From: JAFGBZ01 sp043817715
GTDB lineage: Archaea; Iainarchaeota; Iainarchaeia; Iainarchaeales; JAFGBZ01
Direction of reading: 5' to 3'
Assembly: GCA_043817715.1 (NCBI GenBank)
Contig: JBDRGO010000036.1
Span: 1 to 20,180, forward strand
Length of the DNA: 20,180 nucleotides
Position numbers and translations under genes: made by a program. This document shows positions 6,689 through 13,913 of the stretch, piece by piece. Each line of letters begins with the position of its first letter. Position 1 is the stretch's first letter. The notes below the pieces were generated by a model. It searched no databases. It saw only the letters and a program-made list of their open reading frames with translations, and was not told the DNA's origin.

Positions 6689-8490
6689 TTAACTTTATAG
6701 TAATACTCACCATTTTCCTTCTGCTCTCTATCTAAAACCGAGCCGGATTTGTTTATACGCGGTCTCCCACTCAAACTATCTCGTCTCATTGAAATTTCCA
6801 TTTGTTTCAAAAAAGCATTCATTCCTTCATGCATTGAAACAGGGGCATGGGCGGTTCCTTTAACTGCGGGTTCGCCTTCAAAAACCATTAATTTATCGGA
6901 TACAAAATCAATGAACAATAAATCATGGTCAACAACAAAAGCTGTCTTGAATTGGGAATCAATCACTGAACGGATTGCTTCAGCCATTTGTACTCTGTCC
7001 TCTGCATCAACAAAAGCGCTTGGCTCATCCAGTAAAAGCAAATCATAATCAGGCCTGCATAAAGCAAGAGCTACTGCAACTTTCTGCAGTTCGCCCCCGC
7101 TTAAATGAATTAATTCTTTTTCAAACAAATCGCTTACATTCAGTCTGCGGTCAACCTGTGTTTTGAATAATTCTTTGCTGTATTTGTTCTGAAGAAGAAG
7201 CTCTTGCACTGTGATTCCTTTTTCTGCATCCAAATATTGGGGCTTGTATGAAACCTTTAAGCCCAAACCAACATCGCCTTGGTCTGCCTTTTCAGCCCCT
7301 GCAAGTATTTTAACAAAAGTTGTTTTACCAATTGCATTCGGCCCCAATACCCCGATTACTTCGGCTGAATTTATTGAGCCTGCATTGACTTTCATGGAAA
7401 AGCCTTTTCCGAATGATTTTGAAAAAGCACAGTAATCAATTAATTTTATTTTTTTTCCTTCACTTAAGGCTGGCCTTACTGAAAACTTTAATTCCTCATT
7501 CCTGAAGCGCAGATTTTCATCCCTTAAAAATCCGTCAAGGAATTCATTCAATCCATTGCGGGTTGATTTCGGGGAAGAAACAACACCATATGCCCCGGGG
7601 GAGCCGAAAATAACATGAATTAAATCGCTTAAATAATCCAATAAAGCAAGATCATGCTCGATAACAATTACTGAAGTTGATTCATCTGCCAAAGAAGAAA
7701 TTAATTGAGCCGCCCTTAATCTCTGGCTTACATCCAAAAAACTTGAAGGCTCATCAAAAGCATAAATGCCTGCTTTTTTTCCTGCAGCTGCGGCAATTGA
7801 CAATCTTTGAAGCTCTCCTCCGCTTAATTCATTCAGATTCCTTTCAAGGATTTTATTCAAATCAAGCGCATTAATAAGCTCTTCAAGATTTCCTTTTTCA
7901 TTTGATTTTTTCAATAAATCAATTACTTTTCCTTTGGTTATTTTGGGAAGCTCGTCAATATTCTGTGGCTTGAATGAAATTCTTATTTCTTTTTCCTTTA
8001 ATTCCGAAAAGAATAATCCTAATTCCCTTCCTGCAAATTCCTCAATCACTTTATCAAAAGAAGGCTTTTCCTTGTAATTTCCCAAATTAGGAATTAAATT
8101 TCCTGAAACAATTTTCAGTAGAGTGGATTTTCCTGTCCCGTTTTTTCCGATTAAGCCCACAACATGTCCTTTTTTCGGATAAGGCATCCGGTAAATACGG
8201 AACTGGTTTTTGCCGTACTGGTGCAAGGGCTGCCTTAATTCAGCAACCAGATTAATTATTGAAATTGCTTTTCTCGGGCATTTATTGGAGCATATTTTGC
8301 ATGCAGTGCATAAAATTTCAGAAATAACCGGGCGGTTTTTATCCAAATCAATTATGATGCATTCCTTTCCCTGACGGTTCACAGGGCATATTCTGACGCA
8401 TAAGAAATTCCCGCATGATTCAGGCGAGCATTTGTCAAAATCAATCACCGCCAAACGGGGCTTATCCTCCTGCTGTTTAACTGAAGCCAT
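6685..8490 (-). CDS. rli1: ABCE1/Rli1 ribosome-recycling ATPase
   Basis: Splits ribosomes into subunits after termination or rescue, together with aRF1 or Pelota, in an ATP-driven step. The 601-residue length and order are typical. Two ferredoxin-like [4Fe-4S] sites have Cys21, 26, 31, 35 and Cys61, 64, 67, 71. Nucleotide-binding domain 1 has Walker A GKNGTGKST (115-123), signature LSGGELQR (222-229), Walker B FDEPSSFLD and H-loop EHD (278-280). Domain 2 has GPNAIGKTT (383-391), LSGGELQK (463-470), LLLLDEPSAFVD and DHD (521-523). The conserved tail R-P-R-I-N-K...DREQK...GEYYY is present. A TATA-like TTTAAATG centred about 27 bp upstream suggests a leaderless mRNA. It is divergent from a methyltransferase-like gene and pelota, and tail to tail with the LAGLIDADG gene. 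Confidence 0.98.
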   Translation of the reverse strand: MASVKQQEDKPRLAVIDFDKCSPESCGNFLCVRICPVNRQGKECIIIDLDKNRPVISEILCTACKICSNKCPRKAISIINLVAELRQPLHQYGKNQFRIYRMPYPKKGHVVGLIGKNGTGKSTLLKIVSGNLIPNLGNYKEKPSFDKVIEEFAGRELGLFFSELKEKEIRISFKPQNIDELPKITKGKVIDLLKKSNEKGNLEELINALDLNKILERNLNELSGGELQRLSIAAAAGKKAGIYAFDEPSSFLDVSQRLRAAQLISSLADESTSVIVIEHDLALLDYLSDLIHVIFGSPGAYGVVSSPKSTRNGLNEFLDGFLRDENLRFRNEELKFSVRPALSEGKKIKLIDYCAFSKSFGKGFSMKVNAGSINSAEVIGVLGPNAIGKTTFVKILAGAEKADQGDVGLGLKVSYKPQYLDAEKGITVQELLLQNKYSKELFKTQVDRRLNVSDLFEKELIHLSGGELQKVAVALALCRPDYDLLLLDEPSAFVDAEDRVQMAEAIRSVIDSQFKTAFVVDHDLLFIDFVSDKLMVFEGEPAVKGTAHAPVSMHEGMNAFLKQMEISMRRDSLSGRPRINKSGSVLDREQKENGEYYYKVN

Positions 8491-8513
8491 ACGATTAAAA
8501 GTAAAGGAAAAGG

Positions 8514-8578
8514 CATTTAAATTAATTTAAAAAACCTTAAAGAAATTTAAAGCACTAAATTGCAAAGCAATTAAAAAG
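8514..8578. promoter_or_regulatory. Divergent promoters between rli1 and the methyltransferase-like gene
   Basis: On the minus strand TTTAAATG (8514-8521) sits about 27 bp from the rli1 ATG. On the plus strand AATTAAAAAG (8569-8578) sits about 25 bp from the ATG at 8599. Both suggest leaderless mRNAs. An inverted repeat AATTGC-AAA-GCAATT (8558-8572) overlaps the plus-strand box and could be an operator. Confidence 0.5.
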
Positions 8579-8598
8579 AATTATGCATTAATAAAAAT

Positions 8599-9336
8599 AT
8601 GCGTGCAGGAAACAAAACAAGGACAGCAAGTAGAACTGGAATCAGAACAAGCGGCACAGTTAGAAAAAAGAAAGCTTTTAGAAGAAATGTTTTTTTAAAA
8701 CAAAATGAAAATTTCCAGTATCGGAAACCGAAAAAATTCAAAAAATTAATTGTTGATTATGGATTCGGATCGCCAAGGAATTTAAAAGAGGGAACAGATA
8801 GAAACAAGGATGCACTGGTTCATGGACATGAAATAGATGAGGATATTAATCCAAGAGATATTCCTTTCAAAGAGTTGTACAAAAGAAAAATAAGAATTAA
8901 ATCTCATTCCCCTAATATCAGGCTGTTTTATAATTCACCATATGAGCACACTCCTTTGCTAGACATTTTAAAGAAATACCAAGCAAATAGTGTGGATGAA
9001 TGGCGCTTCAATTGCTCTCTTCACTCAGTATTTTCATATGAACAAGCTACCGGACAACAGCCAAATCTCAAAAAAACAGCCGAAGAATTTTTCAGAGTAA
9101 TAAATCCAGGAGGCCGAATTTTTATAATGTATCCTACATCAAGAATTATCGTTAGTGATAGCGAAGTCAAAAAAAAAGATGAATTCATAAAGAATTTAAC
9201 CCAAACTGGGTTTGATGTGAAAATTAACAATCCCCCGAATTATGATGACGCTTTTACAGGCCACCCTCAAGCCGAAGATGGTTTTAGATTAAACCAATTA
9301 ATCCAAATCATCGCAACCAAACCACTTAAAAAATAA
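8599..9336 (+). CDS. Class I SAM methyltransferase-like protein
   Basis: 245 residues. After a very basic N-terminal extension (about 1-46, rich in Arg and Lys), the body has the outline of a Rossmann methyltransferase: a beta strand and glycine loop I-V-D-Y-G-F-G-S-P-R-N-L (motif I, with Y and F where most relatives have G-C-G-x-G), an acidic strand end G-H-E-I-D-E-D followed by N-P-R (motif II-like), and F-F-R-V-I-N-P-G-G-R-I-F-I-M-Y-P near 163-180, the usual strand after the K/N-P-G-G turn. T-G-F-D-V-K-I follows in the usual place. The glycine motif is degenerate, so activity is uncertain. The basic tail suggests an RNA or ribosome target. It lies between rli1 and pelota, which hints at translation, but this is inference. 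Confidence 0.55.
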   Translation: MRAGNKTRTASRTGIRTSGTVRKKKAFRRNVFLKQNENFQYRKPKKFKKLIVDYGFGSPRNLKEGTDRNKDALVHGHEIDEDINPRDIPFKELYKRKIRIKSHSPNIRLFYNSPYEHTPLLDILKKYQANSVDEWRFNCSLHSVFSYEQATGQQPNLKKTAEEFFRVINPGGRIFIMYPTSRIIVSDSEVKKKDEFIKNLTQTGFDVKINNPPNYDDAFTGHPQAEDGFRLNQLIQIIATKPLKK

Positions 9337-9358
9337 ATGAAACTAATTCTTTTGTATT

Positions 9359-10396
9359 ATGAAAATACTGAAAATCAATAAAGAGGAAAATTTCTTTGAA
9401 GTTATTCCTTCAGGAATAAATGATTTATGGATGCTTGAAAAAATCATTTCTGAAGGCGATTTAGTCAGCGGGCAGACTGAAAGAAAATTCAAGCCATCAA
9501 AAGAAGGGGAAAAAACAATTAAAAAAAACCTTTTACTGGAAATAAAGGCTGAAAAAATTTCATTCCATATTGAAAGCGCTTCACTGCGCGTGTTGGGAGA
9601 AGTAACCGGCGGAAAGCCGGAAGAATTAGTGGAATTAAAATCGCATCACACAATTGAAATTGAAACCGGAAAAAAAACCAGGGTAAAAAAAGAAAAACTA
9701 TTGGATTACCATATTGATTTATTGGAGCAGGCAAAAAAATCATCTCAAAAAGAAAAAATCCTTGCATTAATCCTGGATGATGAAGGCGCAGAAATTTATT
9801 CGATTTCAGATTACGGGGCTGAATTAAAGGCGGAAATCAATGCAGGAAAGCAGGGAAAAAGATTCAAGACAGATTCAAATGAACTGAATTACTTCAAGGA
9901 AATAACCGATAAATTAATCCAGTTGAATGCAAGCAAAATTGTTTTTGCAGGGCCGGGATTCACAAAAGAAAATTTAGAGAAATACATTGAAAACAAAAGA
10001 ATTGAACTGCATTATGTGCCGGAATCAATTAATTCGGTTGGAAAGCAGGGGTTAAATGAACTGATTAAGACCGGAAAGCTTGCCTCGGTTGAAAAAGAGC
10101 TTAAATTAAAGAAAGAAATGGATGCAGTGGATGAATTAATCACTGAAATTTCAAAAAACGGAAAAGCAGAATATGGATTAAAGGAAGTGAAGAAAGCAAT
10201 TGAATCAGGCGCGGGAAAAAAACTTCTTGTATTGGATGAATTATTATTGGAGAACAGGAAGGAAATGGAAAAATTAATTGATCGGGCTTCAAAAACAAAA
10301 ACTCAGATAATAATTATATCAAAAAAATCAGATGCAGGAAAACAATTGAACGGATTGAGCGGGATTGGAATAATTTTAAGGTATAAGGTGAACTAA
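9359..10396 (+). CDS. pelA: Pelota, ribosome-rescue factor (aPelota/Dom34)
   Basis: Binds the A site of stalled archaeal ribosomes and recruits ABCE1 for subunit splitting, resembling aRF1 without peptide release. The 345-residue length and domain order fit. The Sm-like N-terminal domain (about 1-125) starts MKILKIN and carries D-L-W-M-L-E...EGDLVSGQTERKF. The central eRF1-like domain (about 130-250) includes A-L-I-L-D-D-E-G-A and V-F-A-G-P-G-F. The C-terminal L7Ae-like domain (about 255-345) contains K-K-L-L-V-L-D-E-L-L. No GGQ motif is seen, as expected for Pelota. CTTAAAAAAT (9325-9334) about 29 bp upstream, inside the end of the previous gene, may be its TATA box. Its partner rli1 lies about 1 kb away in divergent orientation. 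It ends 22 bp from a convergent gene. Confidence 0.95.
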   Translation: MKILKINKEENFFEVIPSGINDLWMLEKIISEGDLVSGQTERKFKPSKEGEKTIKKNLLLEIKAEKISFHIESASLRVLGEVTGGKPEELVELKSHHTIEIETGKKTRVKKEKLLDYHIDLLEQAKKSSQKEKILALILDDEGAEIYSISDYGAELKAEINAGKQGKRFKTDSNELNYFKEITDKLIQLNASKIVFAGPGFTKENLEKYIENKRIELHYVPESINSVGKQGLNELIKTGKLASVEKELKLKKEMDAVDELITEISKNGKAEYGLKEVKKAIESGAGKKLLVLDELLLENRKEMEKLIDRASKTKTQIIIISKKSDAGKQLNGLSGIGIILRYKVN

Positions 10397-10418
10397 TCAA
10401 TTAATTTCATAAATGCGG

Positions 10419-11003
10419 TTATTTCTCTTTCGGAATTAATACCATTACAGGATAAAAAATTCTTTTGCCTTCATTGCCAGACATTGAATAAATCTGGTTT
10501 AATGAAATCTCATTCGGGCCAAAAAAATTATGGCGAAATAAATTATTCCCCATATAAACCATTGTATGAGTAAATTGCCTGTCTGGCTTGTTGTGCTTGC
10601 TTTCAGAATAAAAAATCCCAATAATTGTGCCAGGAACAACTTTGCCTTTGGCAATCATTTCCGATAATTTTTCCTTTTGAATTTCACCACAGTAATTATT
10701 TCTGTCAAAAGAAGAAACAAAAACAACCTTGTTTGATTTAGAAAAATCCCATGCTGCCCCTGACCTAGAATAATTCAAACCAAAAGATTTGGCAACTGAA
10801 CAGGAATAAGCCAAACAACGAGAAGGCCTATTTGGATCATAAAAAACATTTTTTGGTATTCTTTTAAGCCTTAATTCAACAGGGACATTAATTGATTCAT
10901 TCGGATCAATTACTTTTTTAGTTTGAACAGAGTCTCCAAAAAATCCACTTAATCCGAGCAAAGCACAGGTTCTAACAATTGCCTTCTGCACTCTTTTTTT
11001 CAT
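10419..11003 (-). CDS. Exported papain-fold-like (NlpC/P60 or CHAP-like) protein, uncharacterised
   Basis: 194 residues. A basic start followed by a moderate hydrophobic stretch (about 8-24) could be a signal peptide or anchor. The core has a cysteine-containing segment R-C-L-A-Y-S-C-S-V-A-K-S-F-G (about 62-75), then G-T-I-I-G-I-F-Y and, about 80 residues later, F-T-H-T-M-V-Y-M-G. The order Cys, then a strand with G-x-x-x-G-I, then His-Thr-x-V resembles NlpC/P60 or CHAP-type cysteine amidases, where the Cys and His form the active site. This is shape recognition only. A clear ribosome site GGAGAAGG precedes the ATG on the minus strand. It is followed at 22 bp by the convergent pelota end. Alternative: a non-enzymatic secreted domain with two disulfides. 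Confidence 0.45.
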   Translation of the reverse strand: MKKRVQKAIVRTCALLGLSGFFGDSVQTKKVIDPNESINVPVELRLKRIPKNVFYDPNRPSRCLAYSCSVAKSFGLNYSRSGAAWDFSKSNKVVFVSSFDRNNYCGEIQKEKLSEMIAKGKVVPGTIIGIFYSESKHNKPDRQFTHTMVYMGNNLFRHNFFGPNEISLNQIYSMSGNEGKRIFYPVMVLIPKEK

Positions 11004-11054
11004 ATGAAACCTTCTCCAGCCAATTAATTAAACCAAATTTAAAACATCATTAAA

Positions 11055-11420
11055 TTAATCAATCCTGTACTCCATCCAGTTTACTTTTTTTTCTTTTACA
11101 AGCGACTTAATCCTTTTCTGGGATTCATTCAGCATGGATTTATTTGTTTTAAATTCGCAGAAAACAATTTCATTTTCATCAAAAACAATGCCGTCAATCG
11201 GCTTTCCCAAAAACTTGAAGTCCGCGGGGTTAAACGGAAAGTCTTTTGTGAACGGAATCCATTGCTCCGTAAGCTGGCCGTATTTCACTGACTGGGAAAT
11301 TTTCCTTGAATTCAGTTCAATTAATTTCTGCTCAAGCTTTGAGGAATGAAAATAAAAATAAATCAATGCAATTGCAAGAACCAAAAGTAAAGCAATTAAA
11401 AGAATTAAAACCGCGTCCAT
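11055..11420 (-). CDS. Membrane-anchored Holliday junction resolvase-related nuclease
   Basis: 121 residues. Residues 3-24 form a hydrophobic helix with a short polar N-terminus, and a linker coil (25-45) follows. The rest matches the Holliday junction resolvase-related endonuclease family (PF10107): K-Y-G-Q-L-T-E-Q-W-I-P-F (46-57), F-N-P-A-D-F-K-F-L-G-K-P-I-D-G-I (63-78), and C-E-F-K-T (88-92), then Q-K-R-I-K with K-K-V-N-W-M-E-Y near the end. Asp76, Glu89 and Lys91 fit a PD-(D/E)XK active site. The membrane anchor on a nuclease domain is common in this family, while its substrate is not established. A TATA-like CATTTAATTTC (11441-11451) centred 26 bp upstream suggests a leaderless mRNA. Confidence 0.82.
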   Translation of the reverse strand: MDAVLILLIALLLVLAIALIYFYFHSSKLEQKLIELNSRKISQSVKYGQLTEQWIPFTKDFPFNPADFKFLGKPIDGIVFDENEIVFCEFKTNKSMLNESQKRIKSLVKEKKVNWMEYRID

Positions 11421-11440
11421 GGATAAGTTAAGAACTAAAA

Positions 11441-11451
11441 GAAATTAAATG
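11441..11451 (-). promoter_or_regulatory. TATA box for the resolvase-related gene
   Basis: On the minus strand CATTTAATTTC is centred 26 bp upstream of the ATG at 11420, with no ribosome site between them. Confidence 0.45.
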
Positions 11452-11470
11452 CATATGCAATTGCGGAAAT

Positions 11471-11505
11471 AAAAAAAATAAAAAGCATTCCTGAATGCAA
11501 TGCTT
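11471..11505 (-). terminator. Hairpin plus T-run terminator
   Basis: On the minus strand AAGCATT and AATGCTT (arms 11499-11505 and 11483-11489) flank a 9-base loop that itself contains a second possible pairing (GCATTC/GAATGC). A T-rich tract (about 11471-11484) follows. It lies about 30 bp after the stop of the CARF-like gene and would separate it from the resolvase-related gene. Confidence 0.5.
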
Positions 11506-11533
11506 ATGAAAGAAAAGGAAAAAATTAACTTAA

Positions 11534-11881
11534 TTAAAAGTACTGTGTTCCTTCGCCTGTAAGAACTATCAAGGAATAATTGCTCTTTTTTTCCTTTAAA
11601 GCCGAAAGCAATGCAATATGCTCTTTTCCTGTTCCTGAAATAATTGAAACAGCCAGTTCCCCTTCAGGAAGCTTGTCAGTTATTTCTTTTTTAATTACGT
11701 CAAATCCTGCCCTTGGATTAATTAAAAGCCATTCACAGTCTTTTGCCGGCTTAAAGTTTTCCTTAACCCAGTCATTTGAAATCAAGGCAATTTTTTCCCA
11801 TTCTTCTTCGGCAATAAGCCTTGCCACATGGCCCCAGGTTCCTTTTCCAACGCCTAAAATTGCAACTAATGATTTAGCCAT
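11534..11881 (-). CDS. Small Rossmann-fold protein resembling a CARF domain
   Basis: 115 residues from the ATG at 11881. A longer frame to 11941 adds a hydrophobic artefact that covers the promoter, and AGGTGA at 11886-11891 is a good ribosome site for 11881. The N-terminus V-A-I-L-G-V-G-K-G-T-W-G-H is a strand plus glycine loop. Alternating strands and helices follow (I-A-L-I-S-N-D, W-L-L-I-N-P-R), then V-S-I-I-S-G-T-G-K-E-H-I-A-L-L-S-A-L and I-V-L-T-G-E-G. The S-G-T-G-K plus long helix resembles the ligand-binding turn (T-G-G-T-K type) of CARF domains such as in Csa3 or Csx1. No effector domain is attached. It lies just downstream of a winged-helix gene on the same strand. Assignment to CARF is tentative; another dinucleotide-binding fold is possible. 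Confidence 0.5.
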   Translation of the reverse strand: MAKSLVAILGVGKGTWGHVARLIAEEEWEKIALISNDWVKENFKPAKDCEWLLINPRAGFDVIKKEITDKLPEGELAVSIISGTGKEHIALLSALKEKKSNYSLIVLTGEGTQYF

Positions 11882-11896
11882 AAATTCACCTATAAT

Positions 11897-11914
11897 ATAT
11901 ACTATATAGTATAT
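11897..11914. promoter_or_regulatory. 18-bp perfect palindrome in the promoter of the CARF-like gene
   Basis: ATATACTATATAGTATAT reads the same on both strands. It overlaps the TATA-like TTATAATAT (about 11911-11919 on the minus strand) and ends 5 bp before the AGGTGA ribosome site. Palindromes at this place are typical binding sites for dimeric repressors. The adjacent winged-helix protein is a candidate binder. Confidence 0.55.
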
Positions 11915-11982
11915 TATAAAAAAGGTTAGGAAAAAAGCCAAAACTTGGCAAAAAAATGCATTTTCAGGAGCATAATAAGGAA

Positions 11983-12279
11983 TTAAACCGGGTTTAATTT
12001 GCGGTATTTTTCAAGAAATTCCCTTCCTAAAGCGCTTAAGGAATAAATTTCCCTGCCAAAATCCATTGATTTAACCAATAAATCCAGCGCATTCAATGAC
12101 TCAATAATTGTCTTTAAGTCATCAAAAGGGACAAAAGAAAACTTTTCCCTTAAGGAAGCCAGCGAACAGGAATTAAGCTGAATGAATTCAAGAACTGAAA
12201 CAAAAAAATCAGATTTGGCAACTGATTTAAATTCAGGGTATTTTTTAATAAACTCAAAGAACTCCTTTTCTGAATCCAT
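11983..12279 (-). CDS. Winged helix-turn-helix DNA-binding protein
   Basis: 98 residues and very likely a small transcription regulator. The pattern is that of a winged helix: helices F-F-V-S-V-L-E-F-I (25-33), S-L-A-S-L-R-E-K-F (39-47) and a recognition helix D-D-L-K-T-I-I-E-S-L-N-A-L-D-L-L-V (53-69), then a wing and E-I-Y-S-L-S-A-L-G-R-E-F-L-E-K-Y (77-92), a common ending of archaeal regulators. There is no ligand domain. The leaderless-type TATA box at 12301-12310 suggests its own promoter rather than read-through from elp3. It is 101 bp from the CARF-like gene, with the palindrome between them. Together the two genes look like the two halves of Csa3-type regulators. That link is inference. 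Confidence 0.7.
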   Translation of the reverse strand: MDSEKEFFEFIKKYPEFKSVAKSDFFVSVLEFIQLNSCSLASLREKFSFVPFDDLKTIIESLNALDLLVKSMDFGREIYSLSALGREFLEKYRKLNPV

Positions 12280-12300
12280 GAAAAAGAAAAAGCAGCAAAA

Positions 12301-12310
12301 TAATTTAAAG
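12301..12310 (-). promoter_or_regulatory. TATA box of the winged-helix gene
   Basis: CTTTAAATTA on the minus strand is centred about 26 bp upstream of the ATG at 12279, with no ribosome site, consistent with a leaderless mRNA. A T-rich stretch follows on the minus strand and could also end elp3 transcripts. Confidence 0.5.
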
Positions 12311-12330
12311 CCTCGGTTTAAGGAAATGCA

Positions 12331-13902
12331 TCATAATTTCTTGAAAACATATTCCCCGAATGATTTGTAATTGAAATTTTTCCGGTAATATTCTTTCACG
12401 CCCAAGCCGGAAATTATTGCCATTCTTTTCATTCCATGTTCTTCTGCAATTTCTTCTGCTTTTGAAATCAATTTTTTTCCGATTCCTTTATGCTGTGCTG
12501 CCGAATCCTTTCTTTTTCCTAAATCCAATGCCTCGCCAAAAACATGAAGCTCACGTATTAAAGCAGTTTCAGCAGAAATTTCTTTTCTGAAGGGATTAAA
12601 TGGAAATCTTAATCTTGCAAATCCTGCAAGAATTTTTTTGTCCTTTGATTCAAATGAAATGAAGAATTCTTTTCCTTTGCTTGCATTATATTTTTCAACA
12701 AATAATTCAAATTCATTCAAGTCAAACTCTTTTCCTTTTCTTTTCTGGATTCCTGATTCCCTGCACCTAATGCATAAGCATTTTTTTCCTTTTGAATGCA
12801 TTTCTTTTTCAATCAACTGCCTTAAATTGCTTTTAGTTACCCCTGCCTCAATTACATTTGCAGGAATATCCCTCTGGATTCTCATTACCCTAATCCAAGG
12901 AGGAACTGTTTCCTTTATTTTTGAAATTAATTTGACTGCTTTTTCATTTTCAAGGGGAAAATACTTTCCCTGCCTATACAAATCATAAAGTTTTGTCCCT
13001 TTTATCACAAGGCAGGGATAAATCTTAATCATGTCAGGCTTGAAATTTTCATCAAAAAAAACTTGTTTAAATGAATTCAAATCATCTTTTTCTGTTGCCC
13101 CGTAAAGCCCAGGAATCAAATGATAACCCACTTTAAATGCCGAATCCTTAAGCAACTGGGTTGCATTAATTACATCTTCAACTTTATGCCCTCTTTTATT
13201 CAGTTCATAAACTTTATCATTCAGAATCTGCACGCCCAATTCAGCTCTTGTTCCCCCGAAATTAAGGAAATTGTTTATTTCTTTTTTTCCGCACCAGTCA
13301 GGACGGGTTTCAAAAGTAATTCCAATAACCCTTCTTTCTGATTTTTCCGCGGATTTTTTTGCCTCTGCAAAAGAAATATTTTTTCTTTCAGTTATTGCAT
13401 CAAGACAGCGTTTAACAAAATTTTTCTGGTAAGAATAAGGCATTGAAGGAAATGTTCCCCCCATTACAATCAATTCAATTTTTTTTGCCTCGTGCCCTAT
13501 TGCATCCAGTTGCAGTATTCTGTTTGATAACTGCTTGTAAGGATCAAAATTAAACATTAATCCGCGCATTGTTGAAGGCTCTTTTCCAGTATAGCTTTGA
13601 GGGGTTTCAACGCCGATTCCAGGAGAACAATAAATGCATTGCCCGGGACATTTATGGGGCTTAACCATTACCGCGCAGACGCTTACTCCTGAAATCGAGC
13701 GGGTTTCCTTTATTGAAAAAAGTTTTTTTGCCTTTGAAGAAGGGTTTTTGAGTAGTGAAAGAATATCCGGATTTGTGGGAATTTTTTTGATTCCGTGTTT
13801 CTTGCATAACTTCATTTTTGCATTATTCAATTCCTTTAATGAATTGATTTTATTGGAATCAATTAATTCAATTAATTCTTCAGCAAAAGAAGACAATCCC
13901 AA
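12331..13902 (-). CDS. elp3: Elp3, tRNA wobble-uridine modifying radical SAM/acetyltransferase
   Basis: Catalyses formation of carboxymethyl at C5 of wobble uridine-34 in tRNA, using acetyl-CoA and S-adenosylmethionine. The 523-residue length and domain order fit archaeal Elp3. The radical SAM domain has the C-x3-C-x2-C iron-sulfur motif H-K-C-P-G-Q-C-I-Y-C (Cys85, 89, 92), with G-G-T-F-P-S-M and T-F-E-T-R-P-D-W-C downstream. A zinc-type cluster C-L-C-I-R-C-R-E follows. The C-terminal GNAT-like domain has R-E-L-H-V-F-G, Q-H-K-G-I-G-K-K-L (acetyl-CoA loop) and I-S-G-L-G-V-K-E-Y-Y-R-K. The start is TTG 13902, 11 bp after the previous stop, with GTGAGT as ribosome site. An upstream in-frame stop at 13909-13911 rules out a longer form. 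It is probably co-transcribed with the secreted protein upstream. Confidence 0.97.
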   Translation of the reverse strand: MGLSSFAEELIELIDSNKINSLKELNNAKMKLCKKHGIKKIPTNPDILSLLKNPSSKAKKLFSIKETRSISGVSVCAVMVKPHKCPGQCIYCSPGIGVETPQSYTGKEPSTMRGLMFNFDPYKQLSNRILQLDAIGHEAKKIELIVMGGTFPSMPYSYQKNFVKRCLDAITERKNISFAEAKKSAEKSERRVIGITFETRPDWCGKKEINNFLNFGGTRAELGVQILNDKVYELNKRGHKVEDVINATQLLKDSAFKVGYHLIPGLYGATEKDDLNSFKQVFFDENFKPDMIKIYPCLVIKGTKLYDLYRQGKYFPLENEKAVKLISKIKETVPPWIRVMRIQRDIPANVIEAGVTKSNLRQLIEKEMHSKGKKCLCIRCRESGIQKRKGKEFDLNEFELFVEKYNASKGKEFFISFESKDKKILAGFARLRFPFNPFRKEISAETALIRELHVFGEALDLGKRKDSAAQHKGIGKKLISKAEEIAEEHGMKRMAIISGLGVKEYYRKNFNYKSFGEYVFKKL

Positions 13903-13913
13903 AAAAACTCACT

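Noticed and set aside
11882..11941. N-terminal hydrophobic extension of the CARF-like protein (frame from 11941)
   Set aside because: The codons cover the palindrome, TATA-like box and ribosome site; AGGTGA before ATG 11881 marks the real start.
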